Below are positions 24,948 to 33,171 of a stretch of DNA of 64,000 nucleotides, piece by piece. The stretch lies in contig JAOAAU010000009.1 in assembly GCA_026418695.1 (NCBI GenBank), positions 1-64,000 of the forward strand. Reading direction: 5' to 3'. The position numbers and the translations under genes are program-made. The notes below the pieces were generated by a model. That model did not search any database and had not been told where the DNA came from. It worked only from the letters and a program-made list of their open reading frames with translations. Within the stretch, counting starts at the first letter, position 1; the number at the start of each line of letters is the position of its first letter. Source of the DNA: Clostridia bacterium (GTDB taxonomy: Bacteria; Bacillota; Clostridia; Acetivibrionales; JAFADI01).

Positions 24948-26021
24948 TTACAGGTATTCCAGGGGCTGCTCCTTGCCTTCCAGCACTCGGACAGCGCCTT
25001 CGGCCAAGGCGGCCATTTCATCTTCTCCCGGATAAACCGTGACAGGTGCGATAAAATCAACACGTTCCGTTATCCATCGGGTAATCTTTGAACTTCGTGC
25101 GATTCCTCCGGTAAGAATGATTGCGTCCACCTTACCGCATAGGACGGTGCTGCAAGCACCGATTTCCTTTGCCACCTGATAGGACATTGCTTCAAAAGCC
25201 AGGGCAGCATACTCATCTCCCTGTTCCATCCGCTGCTCGATTTCTCTGGCATCTGAGGTGCCGGTATAGGCCACCAGACCGCCTTTGCCAACAAGCTTCT
25301 TTTTGATCTCTTCCTTCGAGTACCCACCTGAAAAACAAAAGTCGACCAACTGATTGACCGGCAGACTGCCGGTTCTTTCCGGGGAGAAGGGACCCTCTTC
25401 CAAGCCGTTGTTGACATCAATCACCCTGCCTTTTTTATGTGCACCGACAGAAATACCGCCGCCCAAGTGAGCGATGATGAGATTCAGTTCCTCATAACTT
25501 TTACCGGCTTCCTTGGCAAATTTCATTGCCATCGCTTTTTGATTCAAGGCATGAAAAGCGCTTTTGCGCTGAAACTCCGGGAGGCCGGAGAATCTCGCCA
25601 AGGGTTCGAATTCGTCAACCACTACCGGGTTGACAATGTACGCGGGAATGCCTGCTAAGGAGGCGATTTCCCTTGCTATGATGGCGCCCAGATTGCTGGC
25701 GTGCTGACCGTACCTGGAGGCATTCAAGTCGTCCAGCATCGATTGGTTGACCTGATAAGTTCCCCCTTTCAGGGGTTTTAAAAGTCCGCCCCTTCCAACC
25801 ACGGCATCCAATTCCATATAATCAATGTTCTGATCAGAAAGGTAATCCAGTATTGCCTGTTTGCGAAGCGGATATTGTTCCGCAATCGTTGCATACCGGT
25901 CCAACTCTGCTGAACTGTGACTCAGAGATTTACCCGAGATACACTCGCTGCCTCTGAAATATGCTACCTTGGTAGAGGTAGAACCCGGATTTATTGTAAG
26001 AAGTTTAAACATTTTTTCCAT
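24948..26021 (-). CDS. buk: butyrate kinase
   Basis: A 357-residue acetokinase-family enzyme that converts butyryl phosphate and ADP to butyrate and ATP. The phosphate-binding start NPGSTSTK is at 11-18, and HLGGGISVGAHKKGRVIDVNNG (about 186-207) together with GTSDAREIEQ and ILTGGIARS are typical. The length fits butyrate kinase rather than acetate kinase (about 400). Isobutyrate or branched-chain substrates are possible because a VOR-type oxidoreductase is encoded nearby. The start follows AAGGTGATC. It is the second gene of the ptb-buk operon. Confidence 0.93.
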   Translation of the reverse strand: MEKMFKLLTINPGSTSTKVAYFRGSECISGKSLSHSSAELDRYATIAEQYPLRKQAILDYLSDQNIDYMELDAVVGRGGLLKPLKGGTYQVNQSMLDDLNASRYGQHASNLGAIIAREIASLAGIPAYIVNPVVVDEFEPLARFSGLPEFQRKSAFHALNQKAMAMKFAKEAGKSYEELNLIIAHLGGGISVGAHKKGRVIDVNNGLEEGPFSPERTGSLPVNQLVDFCFSGGYSKEEIKKKLVGKGGLVAYTGTSDAREIEQRMEQGDEYAALAFEAMSYQVAKEIGACSTVLCGKVDAIILTGGIARSSKITRWITERVDFIAPVTVYPGEDEMAALAEGAVRVLEGKEQPLEYL

Positions 26022-26126
26022 TTGATCACCTTTTATTTTTTATAATGCTTAGGAAATTATTGTTCTTCCTTGATTAATCAATTTCCGTTAAAAGCATTTC
26101 ATCAAAGTCCTCATATATTATCTTTC

Positions 26127-27041
26127 TCAAAGACTTTTGTTCTTGATACTCATGATGGAAGCCAGTGCGATGGAGTTGAGCTTGGTCATGTGATCATCCG
26201 CTCTTGAAGTAACAACTATCGGTACTCTGGCTCCGGCGACGATACCGCAAGATTTTGCCTGGCCCAGGAAGGACAAGGATTTGACCAGAATGTTTCCGGC
26301 CTCAATGTCCGGCATCAGCAGTATATCCGCATCTCCGGCGACGATACTTTGAATACCTTTATGTTTGGCGGCCTCCAAACTGATAGCGTTATCCATGGCA
26401 AGAGGGCCATCCACAATACAATTCTTGATTTGGCCGCGATCTGCCATTTTGGAAAGCGCAGCGGCCTCCAAGGTTGCCTGCATGGAGGGATTGACAAGCT
26501 CTATCGCTGCCAGGACAGCGACCTTGGGTTTTTCGATTTCAAGGCTTGTCGCTACGTCAACGGCATTTTGGATGATATCCGCCTTCTGTTTTAAGTCAGG
26601 AGAGATATTGATCCCTGCATCTGTAACAAACAGGAGCTTGTGGTAGTTTGCAACCTCAAAGATACCAACATGGCTGAGAATTCTATTGGTTCGCAAGCCG
26701 TGATCCTTATCCAGCACTGCTTTGAATAAATCTGCGGTTTGGATCATTCCTTTCATCAGCATGTCAGCAGAACCATTCGCAGCCATATCAACGGCAATTC
26801 GTATGGCTTTGGCCTCATCAATTTCCTTTACGATTTCATATCCGGAAACATCAATTTTCAACTCGCTTGCGATGTCATAAATCTTTTTCTTATCCCCAAC
26901 AAGGCTAACATCAACCAATCCAAGGTGATGCGCATCGTGAACGGATCGTAATACGTCTTCATCCTGTGCTACGGCTACAACTATGCGCTTTTTTCTTGAC
27001 CCCTTTACAAAATCCTTGATTTCATCAATCGTCTTGACCAT
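26127..27041 (-). CDS. ptb: phosphate butyryltransferase
   Basis: A 304-residue acyltransferase that exchanges CoA of butyryl-CoA for phosphate, feeding butyrate kinase. The phosphate acetyl/butyryltransferase fold is shown by MKGMIQTADLFKAVL at about 95-109, SHVGIFEV, the substrate loop FVTDAGINISPDL at about 137-149, and the C-terminal GDADILLMPDIEAGN and GARVPIVVTSRAD. The ATG at 27041 follows GGGGGATC; an upstream in-frame codon at 27071 lacks support. Together with buk it yields ATP at the end of butyrate fermentation. Confidence 0.93.
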   Translation of the reverse strand: MVKTIDEIKDFVKGSRKKRIVVAVAQDEDVLRSVHDAHHLGLVDVSLVGDKKKIYDIASELKIDVSGYEIVKEIDEAKAIRIAVDMAANGSADMLMKGMIQTADLFKAVLDKDHGLRTNRILSHVGIFEVANYHKLLFVTDAGINISPDLKQKADIIQNAVDVATSLEIEKPKVAVLAAIELVNPSMQATLEAAALSKMADRGQIKNCIVDGPLAMDNAISLEAAKHKGIQSIVAGDADILLMPDIEAGNILVKSLSFLGQAKSCGIVAGARVPIVVTSRADDHMTKLNSIALASIMSIKNKSL

Positions 27042-27205
27042 ATTAGATCCCCCGGTAATTATCTTATGCAAAATTGAACGCGGAAAAGATAGTTAACTTA
27101 CTTTTTTCGCGTTTCTGTTTCCTCAAATATCAAACAAAATGATCCTGAAACTTAAACATTTCAGGGAAAACTATAAAAAGTGAATCAGTTTTTGTCATGT
27201 ATTGA

Positions 27206-27259
27206 TTGCAGTACATTATGGATACCACTATATTATAACCTGAAATCATGGAATGCAAA
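27206..27259. promoter_or_regulatory. overlapping divergent promoters: ferritin-like gene (+) and ptb-buk (-)
   Basis: Plus strand: TTGCAG (27206-27211), 17 bases, TATATT (27229-27234). Minus strand: TTTGCA (27254-27259), 16 bases, TATAAT (27232-27237). The two -10 elements overlap by three bases, so polymerase binding should be mutually exclusive. The minus -35 is the weaker element. Confidence 0.55.
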
Positions 27260-27319
27260 ATATATTTTAAGTAAAGAATGGGGATATTAAGGGCAAAGTA
27301 TTTTTAAGGAGGGTGCGTC

Positions 27320-27766
27320 ATGGAGAACACTGCAGTTAATGAATTGAATGCCTTTTTAAAAGGAGAAATCATGGCAGTTGAAGCTTACCAGAATTATATT
27401 GACGGAACGCAGGAACAAAGGATTAAAGATGAGTTTTTAAGGATACAAAAGGATCATAAAAAGCATATGGAAATCATTTCTGACAGGATAAAGGCTCTTG
27501 GAGGAGAGCCGGAGAAGGGGACGGGCTTTGCCGGAATCATGTCCAATACCAAGCTGAAATTGGAAAATGTCATGGGGAGGAATCCTTTTGATACTTTGAA
27601 AGATGCTTATGACGGAGAAGATAAAGGTGTGGCCAAAGCAGAGGAGATCGTTAAAGGAGATCTTGACCCGGAAAGCAGGGGGTTGATTCAAGGAATACTA
27701 AAGCAGGACCATGAGCATTTAAGCCGCATGGCACATCTGATTGCAGATTATGAAATCAAACACTAA
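27320..27766 (+). CDS. ferritin-like DUF2383 protein
   Basis: A 148-residue four-helix-bundle protein of the ferritin-like superfamily (DUF2383 type). Carboxylate/histidine metal-ligand positions occur in EIMAVEAYQNYI (helix 1), DHKKHMEIISDRI (helix 2) and KQDHEHLSRMAHLI (final helix). A diiron or metal-binding role, perhaps in oxidative stress or iron handling, is inferred from the fold; the family has no firm function. A strong AAGGAGGG site precedes the ATG. It is transcribed away from ptb-buk. Confidence 0.82.
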   Translation: MENTAVNELNAFLKGEIMAVEAYQNYIDGTQEQRIKDEFLRIQKDHKKHMEIISDRIKALGGEPEKGTGFAGIMSNTKLKLENVMGRNPFDTLKDAYDGEDKGVAKAEEIVKGDLDPESRGLIQGILKQDHEHLSRMAHLIADYEIKH

Positions 27767-27793
27767 TTCTATCGTTATAAAGCGGGGATGGTT

Positions 27794-28804
27794 ATGTCGG
27801 AAATTCTTGTTGAAGTTACCAGGTCCGGAATTGTCGAAAGCATACACCGGGGAAATATTGCCGTAGTGGATACCACAGGCAAACTTCTTGGATCTGTCGG
27901 AGATCCTGAGCGGATTACCTTTTTTCGCTCCAGTGCAAAACCGATCATTGCAACAGCGGTACTGGAAAGCGGTATTGTAGAAAAATTCAAACTGGATTTA
28001 AAGGAAGTTGCCATTATGGCTTCCTCTCACAGCGGCGGAAAGGAACATGTGGCTGTTCTGGAAAGCATCATGGATAAAACAGGGATCAGCCGGAGTCTTC
28101 TGGCTTGCGGAATAAAGGAGCCTACCGGCCAGGAAGCGGCAAAAGAGCTGATCGCTGAAGGAATTGAGCCCAATGAGCTTCATTGCAACTGTTCGGGCAA
28201 GCATTTGGGAGTAATAGCCGCCACCAAGGAAAAGGGACTTCCTGACAAAGACTATCACAAATATGAGCATGAGATTCAAAAGCAGATCGAGAAGGTGGTT
28301 TCGGATTTTACAACGATGAAGTCCGAGAATATTGTAAAGGGAATTGACGGCTGCGGTATTCCTGTTTACGGAATTCCATTAAAGAATATGGCTTTGGCCT
28401 ATGCGAACTTGTGTAATGAAAATTTCCTGGACGGCAAGTATAAAAAATCACAGAACTACGTTGTAAGTGCCATGACGCTCTACCCTGAGATGGTAGCTGG
28501 AAAGGGACGCTTTGATACGGAACTGATGAAGCGGTTTGGTGATAGACTGATTGCAAAGTTCGGAGCAGAAGGGGTTCATTGTCTTGGCCTGATCGGGAAA
28601 GGGATCGGAATGGCTGTAAAGATTGAAGACGGTAACAGCAGGGGAGTAAACCCGGCGGTTCTGGAGGCTTTACTGCAATTAAACGTACTGGATAGAAAAG
28701 AAGTGGATGAAGCAGTGGAAATAAAGGAACTATGGAGACCCAAAGTAAAAAACAACAGGGATGAGATTGTTGGTGAGATGCGTGCAGTATTTCAGATCCA
28801 ATGA
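27794..28804 (+). CDS. asparaginase (Asparaginase_II/AnsA Rhizobium-type family)
   Basis: A 336-residue enzyme of the Asparaginase_II family, the Rhizobium etli-type L-asparaginase which is unrelated to the E. coli AnsA/AnsB fold. Family motifs are FFRSSAKPIIA at about 45-55, SSHSGGKEHVAVLESI at about 77-92, the cysteine/lysine region NCSGKHLGVIA at about 136-146 (the catalytic SxxK-like Ser-Gly-Lys) and KGIDGCGIPVYGIPL at about 181-195. It would hydrolyse asparagine to aspartate and ammonia. The start at 27794 follows GGGG at 6 bases. A terminator closes the unit. Confidence 0.9.
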   Translation: MSEILVEVTRSGIVESIHRGNIAVVDTTGKLLGSVGDPERITFFRSSAKPIIATAVLESGIVEKFKLDLKEVAIMASSHSGGKEHVAVLESIMDKTGISRSLLACGIKEPTGQEAAKELIAEGIEPNELHCNCSGKHLGVIAATKEKGLPDKDYHKYEHEIQKQIEKVVSDFTTMKSENIVKGIDGCGIPVYGIPLKNMALAYANLCNENFLDGKYKKSQNYVVSAMTLYPEMVAGKGRFDTELMKRFGDRLIAKFGAEGVHCLGLIGKGIGMAVKIEDGNSRGVNPAVLEALLQLNVLDRKEVDEAVEIKELWRPKVKNNRDEIVGEMRAVFQIQ

Positions 28805-28806
28805 TA

Positions 28807-28846
28807 AAATCAGGGGTGAATCCATAAAGATCACCCCTGATTTTTT
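28807..28846 (+). terminator. rho-independent terminator
   Basis: A 13-bp stem (28807-28819 with 28831-28843) ending in a run of T, between the asparaginase gene and the convergent lipoprotein gene. Confidence 0.88.
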
Positions 28847-28856
28847 GAAATTATTC

Positions 28857-29831
28857 CTATTTTCCACCCTGACCGGAAGTCTTATCCATAGCCTGTACAT
28901 TGGATAGGGCTACTCTCCCTTTGATATCGATCAGGGGCTGGTTCTTTTCTTTAATCACCTTTTCAAGTTCATAGATGGAATAATCCAGCTTTCCTGCATT
29001 TTCCTGCTGGTCCTTGGGGACTGCATTCTTATAAAGGGTCCATGTGGACTTCAGGTTGTTCAAATCAGTTTCAGCCTGAACCCAATTGGCCGTCATTGCA
29101 TTTAGCATTGCATTGCGGATATAATGGCGGACCCTTTTGATCTCCGGGGAAGATTCCGTCCTGTACAGGGTGTAAAAGTCAGGAATATAGGCATAAAGGT
29201 AACTTGCAGCCAAAAGGGTATTGGTCTTGTTTTTACCGATAATGGTATTGGTCAAACTGTTCAGGGCAGTGCTGAAATTGTCCACCAACTGCTTGTTGGC
29301 GCCTTTCTTCATTGCAAGGGGCATATAGGCATTCCATTGATAATGAAGGTTGTTGATGATCGGTGAAAGCGTATCCCAAGGCTCTTGGGGTGTTGGTGCC
29401 TGGGCTTGCTGAGCAGGCTGAGCTGGAGAGCCGCCCTGCTGGCTGACGGTTTCTTTGTCTCCGCCTTCCTTACCCCCGCCTTCTTTATCTCCGCCTTCTT
29501 TATCCCCGCCCTTTTTAGCTCCCTCTTGACCGCCTTCCTTACCTTTCTGCTGGCTTTGCTGTCCGGCACCCTGCGGTTGTGTACCGGGGCTTTTATCCTG
29601 CATGGCGGAAGGTCCGTTGAGGGTCTGGAGAATCTGTTCAATGCTTCCTTCCATGGATCTTAACTGGTCGGGAACCTTATCCGCCTCCTGGCCGCCTTGA
29701 GCTTGCTGCTGTGCCTGAGGCTGCGGCTGCGGTGCTCTTTTACCGCATCCGCTGACCAAAAGGGGAAGCATGAAGCATAGGATAGATACTTTCATAAAAA
29801 AAGAGTTTTTTCTCATATGTTCTGCAGTCAA
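28857..29831 (-). CDS. hypothetical lipoprotein with Gln/Gly/Lys-rich linker
   Basis: A roughly 324-residue secreted lipoprotein I do not recognise. The signal peptide ends in the lipobox LVSGC. After it comes a Gln/Pro/Gly-rich, disordered stretch (about 80 residues) with four tandem GG-x-KE units (bases 29451-29510), then a helical C-terminal domain of about 170 residues with NNLHYQWNAYMPLAM and LNSLTNTI. The helical part may be an alpha-helical bundle for cell-envelope binding, but no function can be given. I start at a TTG (29831) because GGAGGG lies 10 bases upstream; ATGs at 29849, 29855 and 29816 lack ribosome sites. Start confidence is low. Confidence 0.7.
   Translation of the reverse strand: MTAEHMRKNSFFMKVSILCFMLPLLVSGCGKRAPQPQPQAQQQAQGGQEADKVPDQLRSMEGSIEQILQTLNGPSAMQDKSPGTQPQGAGQQSQQKGKEGGQEGAKKGGDKEGGDKEGGGKEGGDKETVSQQGGSPAQPAQQAQAPTPQEPWDTLSPIINNLHYQWNAYMPLAMKKGANKQLVDNFSTALNSLTNTIIGKNKTNTLLAASYLYAYIPDFYTLYRTESSPEIKRVRHYIRNAMLNAMTANWVQAETDLNNLKSTWTLYKNAVPKDQQENAGKLDYSIYELEKVIKEKNQPLIDIKGRVALSNVQAMDKTSGQGGK
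29451..29510 (-). repeat. tandem 15-bp repeat encoding GG(D/G)KE
   Basis: Four consecutive 15-bp units within the lipoprotein gene encode GGDKE, GGDKE, GGGKE and GGDKE. Copy number could vary by slippage. Confidence 0.8.
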
Positions 29832-30221
29832 TCTGCTATATCCCTCCATTGTCAATTATAGTGAGCAAAGTTAAAATTAAAAATGCATTAAAAATCAACT
29901 TTGCCGAATGGACCGACAGCTTCATTGATGGATATGTTTTCGTGAGAAGGTTATCGATCCTCTGCTTTTCATAGTATTTGTTGATTTGATTGAAAAAATG
30001 TTAAGTGAAGGCTGTTTGAAGAATCTGCTTATAGAGGAAATATCGACAGTATGCACCCAAAAAGAATTCAATGATTCCGGATTTTAACTTTTGCTTACTT
30101 CCAAAACAGCAGCAATTATTAAACTTATACAATACATGAAGAAATTACATAAAGGGTTTTTGAACCCGATGTCAAATATATTATGTAAACATATACTGTG
30201 GATTACAGGAGGAAGAAACAA
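29832..30221. other. 390-base intergenic region between divergent genes
   Basis: AT-rich, no supported gene. A weak TGTCAA/TATACT pair near 30170-30197 could serve the plus-strand gene at 30222. Nothing else stands out. Confidence 0.5.
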
Positions 30222-30545
30222 ATGGCAATTCTGGTTAACTTGTGGTCAGGGAAAACTGGAGAAATTAAAAGGTTTCTAGAAAGATACTATCAAAAAAAAG
30301 TTAAAATGGATGAGGATGTTGGACAGTGGATATACATCTACAATAAACCTCTGGACGCAATTGACATAATGAGTGCGTTAATGGACAACAATGATGAATT
30401 TCAGATTTCTCTCTGCATACAGGTTGACAAGGCCGATGTTCATCTGGTAACCCACGAAAATTACAATGATATCATCAAAGGTCTTTTATATTTATTTTAT
30501 GAAGAAAGCCCCGAGGTACATACGAGTTCGGATGGATGCTTGTAA
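30222..30545 (+). CDS. conserved hypothetical protein
   Basis: A 107-residue cytoplasmic protein, not recognised. It starts MAILVNLWSGKTGEIKRFLERYY and continues with a mixed alpha/beta pattern, including IYIYNKPLDAIDIMSALMDN and FQISLCIQVDKADVHLVT, ending in a short acidic tail. A clean AGGAGGA ribosome site fixes the start at 30222 instead of an ATG at 30198. No domain can be named. Confidence 0.6.
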   Translation: MAILVNLWSGKTGEIKRFLERYYQKKVKMDEDVGQWIYIYNKPLDAIDIMSALMDNNDEFQISLCIQVDKADVHLVTHENYNDIIKGLLYLFYEESPEVHTSSDGCL

Positions 30546-30663
30546 GTTTCATAAGATTTAAAGTTTACAACTGAAATCTGAAGCCTTGGTAAAAATCAGT
30601 GAATATCGAAACCGTATGAATACAACCCTTTCAGGAGATACTTTTTTTGAAAGGAGTGTTTTT

Positions 30664-30981
30664 ATGGAAACTTTTGATATTCGTTCAGAGGAACGGGTGG
30701 TAGGAGGGAAGGGTGCACTGCGCAGAATTAAGAGCGAGGGTTTTGTACCAGGAATCCTGTACACGGATGAGGATAGCATTCCGATTTCTCTGGAAGAGCA
30801 CAGGCTAAGAGAAGTTTTAGCTAAAAATGGTGAGAATATACTGGTGAATGTTACCCATAACGGTAAAACGGTTACAGCTCGTATAAAAGAAGTACAAAGA
30901 AACCCTGTTACCCAGGAGATCCAACATATAGATCTGATGCCGGTTACTGGCGAAGGCGGGCAACGGGGAACACTCCATTAA
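30664..30981 (+). CDS. bL25-like ribosomal/stress protein, short form
   Basis: A 105-residue protein that matches the N-terminal 5S-rRNA-binding domain of ribosomal protein L25/Ctc. Landmarks are GGKGALRRIKSEGFVPGILYTDED at about 15-38 and the C-terminal KEVQRNPVTQEIQHIDLMPV. It lacks the extra C-terminal domain of full-length Ctc. The ATG at 30664 follows AAAGGAG; the longer frame upstream has no support. Two terminators follow. Confidence 0.85.
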   Translation: METFDIRSEERVVGGKGALRRIKSEGFVPGILYTDEDSIPISLEEHRLREVLAKNGENILVNVTHNGKTVTARIKEVQRNPVTQEIQHIDLMPVTGEGGQRGTLH

Positions 30982-30995
30982 AATATTCCAAACAG

Positions 30996-31027
30996 AAAAC
31001 CTTGAGGATGAATCTTCAGGGTTTTTT
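30996..31027 (+). terminator. rho-independent terminator
   Basis: AAAACCTTGA pairs with TCAGGGTTTT (one T-G pair), followed by T, directly behind the bL25-like gene. Confidence 0.75.
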
Positions 31028-31061
31028 GCTGTTTCATTACCTCAATCAATCAGAATAGACA

Positions 31062-31097
31062 AAAGCCTTTTATGATGATTTTCATAAGGCGCTTTTT
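31062..31097 (+). terminator. second hairpin terminator
   Basis: A 14-bp stem with one mismatch (31062-31075 with 31082-31095) followed by T-rich sequence. Together with the first hairpin it fills much of the 354-base gap before 31336. Confidence 0.65.
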
Positions 31098-31254
31098 GTA
31101 CTTACGAGATGAAAACAAACCTTGCTTTATGGTTTTGGGATAGAATGGTAAGAATCTGAATATACATAGTATTGGCAGAAGTATGAGTTTGAAATCAAAA
31201 TGTACATTATGATTAATAAAATTGATAATTTAATTAAAAAAATTAAATACACTA

Positions 31255-31283
31255 TTGAAAATATTAATAAAATCTACTAGAAT
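31255..31283 (+). promoter_or_regulatory. sigma-A-type promoter
   Basis: TTGAAA (31255-31260), 17-base spacer, TAGAAT (31278-31283), 52 bases before the zinc-ribbon gene at 31336. Confidence 0.65.
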
Positions 31284-31335
31284 ATATTTATAACATCAAT
31301 GAGTCTTGGTTTTTTTAGTGAAAGGAGGAGTTCAA

Positions 31336-31818
31336 ATGTCAATCTTTGAAGATTTGACAAAAAAGGTTACCACAACTGCAAAGACAGCGGTTAAAAAATC
31401 AGGAGATATTGTTGAGGTAACCAAACTCAATATGAGCATCAGCGCTGAAGAGGATAAGATACAAAAGGCATATACGGAAATCGGGAAAGCGGTTTACGAG
31501 GATTTTAAGAACAATGCAGAGGTCGGGGCTGCTGCAAAGGAAATCTGTGAAAAGATTAAATCCTATGAAGAGAGCATCAAGGAAATCAAACAAAAGATCC
31601 TGGATTTGAAAAGGATTAAAGCATGCCCAGGATGTGGGACCGAACTGGAACTTGAAATTGCTTTCTGCCCGAAATGCGGAGCAAAACAGGAGATTCCACA
31701 GCCCAAGGAAGAACCGGCAGCCGTTGAGGAAGAACCCAAGGAAAAACCATGTCCTTCTTGTGGTGTTATCAACAGTCCGGATTCTGCATTTTGCACAAAA
31801 TGCGGAATAAAGCTTTGA
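31336..31818 (+). CDS. zinc-ribbon protein with N-terminal coiled coil
   Basis: A 160-residue protein. Residues about 1-95 are a charged, helical, probably coiled-coil segment. Two zinc ribbons follow: Cys97/Cys100 with Cys111/Cys114, and Cys139/Cys142 with Cys153/Cys156, separated by an acidic Pro/Glu-rich linker (about 119-138). This architecture is common in Firmicutes, but no function is assigned. The ATG at 31336 has an AAAGGAGG site and its own promoter, and a strong terminator follows, so it is a single-gene unit. Confidence 0.8.
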   Translation: MSIFEDLTKKVTTTAKTAVKKSGDIVEVTKLNMSISAEEDKIQKAYTEIGKAVYEDFKNNAEVGAAAKEICEKIKSYEESIKEIKQKILDLKRIKACPGCGTELELEIAFCPKCGAKQEIPQPKEEPAAVEEEPKEKPCPSCGVINSPDSAFCTKCGIKL

Positions 31819-31833
31819 TTTAATACAATAACA

Positions 31834-31878
31834 TAAAGCAAAAGGGCGTCCAGTAAAGCAGGACGCCCTTTTGCTTTA
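31834..31878. terminator. strong rho-independent terminator
   Basis: An 18-bp perfect stem (31834-31851 with 31861-31878) with a 9-base loop. A-rich at left and T-rich at right. Confidence 0.88.
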
Positions 31879-31924
31879 TAAAAAATCCTTAAATAAAAAC
31901 GTACAAGGTTGGGTAAGAATGAGG

Positions 31925-31968
31925 TATAATGATAAGAAAATATTTCTATTCAGAAATATTTTCTTATC
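31925..31968 (+). promoter_or_regulatory. -10 element and 17-bp perfect palindrome at the cobT transcription start
   Basis: TATAAT (31925-31930) is immediately followed by an inverted repeat with 17-bp perfect arms (31931-31947 and 31952-31968) and a 4-base ATTC loop. A possible -35 (GTACAA) lies 18 bases before the -10. The palindrome would cover the start site and also form a stem at the 5' end of the RNA. There is no T-run, so it is not a classical terminator. It may be an operator for a corrinoid- or metal-responsive repressor, or a 5' stabiliser. Confidence 0.65.
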
Positions 31969-32098
31969 ACGGATTAATAGTTAGGGTGCCTAGGGGGTTA
32001 AAACCATAAATACCACTGCTGTAAAGCATTTGAAATAAACAATTGATTTAAACAAGAAAAATCGAACGCTTTCAATGAGTACTTCTTTGGAGGATGAA

Positions 32099-33157
32099 AT
32101 GGAATTACAAAGGACTTTAAATTCTATCGGAGAACTGAATGAAGAAATGATGAAAAAAGCCCAGGTAAGGCTGGATGGCCTCACAAAGCCGATTGGAAGC
32201 CTGGGAAGACTTGAAGATATAGTGAAACAGCTTGTTGGAATTACTGGAGAGATGTTCCCCAGAGTGGACAAAAAAACTGTGATTATCATGTGTGCTGATA
32301 ACGGCGTAGTGGGTGAAGGAGTAAGTTCTTGTCCCAAATCCGTCACCTCCAGTGTTACACAAAACTTCATAAAGGGAATCACCGGAATTAATGTGCTTAC
32401 AAGGCATGTCGGTGCCGAAATCAAAGTAGTGGATATCGGAGTCGATGACGAGCTGGACTGCCCGGGGATCGTGAACAAAAAAATAAGAAAAGGCACATGG
32501 AATATGGCAAAAGGACCGGCAATGACGAGGGCGGAAGCTATAAGAGCTATTGAGACCGGTATCGAAACAGTATATGAATTGAAGGAACAGGGGGTTACTC
32601 TTTTAGGAACCGGAGAGATGGGGGTTGGTAACACAACGACCAGCAGTGCGGTTGCAGCGGTATTGACCGGGCGTTCCATAGAAAGCATGGTGGGCAGGGG
32701 AGCCGGATTAAGTTCCGAGGGTCTTCAGAATAAAATCAGTGTCGTCAAAAGGGCAATTGAGGTCAACCGTCCGGATGCCGATGATGCTTTGGATGTACTT
32801 GCAAAAGTCGGAGGGTTTGATCTGGCGGGGCTTACCGGATGTTTTATTGGTGCTGCTGCCTGCAGAATCCCCATTCTTATTGATGGATTTATCTCAGCGG
32901 CTGCGGCTCTAGTTGCAGTGAAACTCAAGCCGCAAGTCAAAAACTATATTTTTCCCTCCCATGGCTCGGCTGAGCCCGGGAGTTCAGGTATCATGGAAGC
33001 CCTGGGGTTCCAACCGATATTGAACCTTGGTATGCGTTTGGGAGAAGGAACCGGTGCTGCGCTGGCATTTCATATCATGGATGCAGCTGTTGCAGCCTAT
33101 ACTCAAATGGGGACTTTCGGAGATGCACAGATTGAACAATATATACCTCAGGAGTAG
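32099..33157 (+). CDS. cobT: nicotinate-nucleotide-dimethylbenzimidazole phosphoribosyltransferase
   Basis: A 352-residue enzyme that activates the lower ligand of cobalamin by making alpha-ribazole phosphate (or other alpha-ribotides). Family motifs include KPIGSLGRLE at about 30-39, ADNGVVGEGVSSCPK at 66-80, GTGEMGVGNTT at 170-180 and the catalytic Glu316 in GMRLGEGTGA. The start at 32099 has GGAGG 5 bases upstream; the frame begins 8 codons earlier. In this window the other cobalamin genes are absent, so it probably remodels corrinoids. It shares an operon with the corrinoid-protein activator. Confidence 0.95.
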   Translation: MELQRTLNSIGELNEEMMKKAQVRLDGLTKPIGSLGRLEDIVKQLVGITGEMFPRVDKKTVIIMCADNGVVGEGVSSCPKSVTSSVTQNFIKGITGINVLTRHVGAEIKVVDIGVDDELDCPGIVNKKIRKGTWNMAKGPAMTRAEAIRAIETGIETVYELKEQGVTLLGTGEMGVGNTTTSSAVAAVLTGRSIESMVGRGAGLSSEGLQNKISVVKRAIEVNRPDADDALDVLAKVGGFDLAGLTGCFIGAAACRIPILIDGFISAAAALVAVKLKPQVKNYIFPSHGSAEPGSSGIMEALGFQPILNLGMRLGEGTGAALAFHIMDAAVAAYTQMGTFGDAQIEQYIPQE

Positions 33158-33171
33158 TTGGGGAGGAATTT

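Noticed and set aside
27041-27319. Sigma-54 promoter for ptb-buk (because rpoN is present)
   Set aside because: No GG-N10-GC -24/-12 element is visible upstream of ptb; a sigma-A-type -10 is seen instead.
31969-32098. Cobalamin riboswitch ahead of cobT
   Set aside because: I looked for the B12-box and core stems and found none in the leader; only the palindrome at 31931-31968 stands out.
31990-32688. Minus-strand open frame of 232 codons
   Set aside because: It lies antisense to the well-supported cobT gene and has no ribosome site or recognised family; it is a shadow of high-quality coding sequence.
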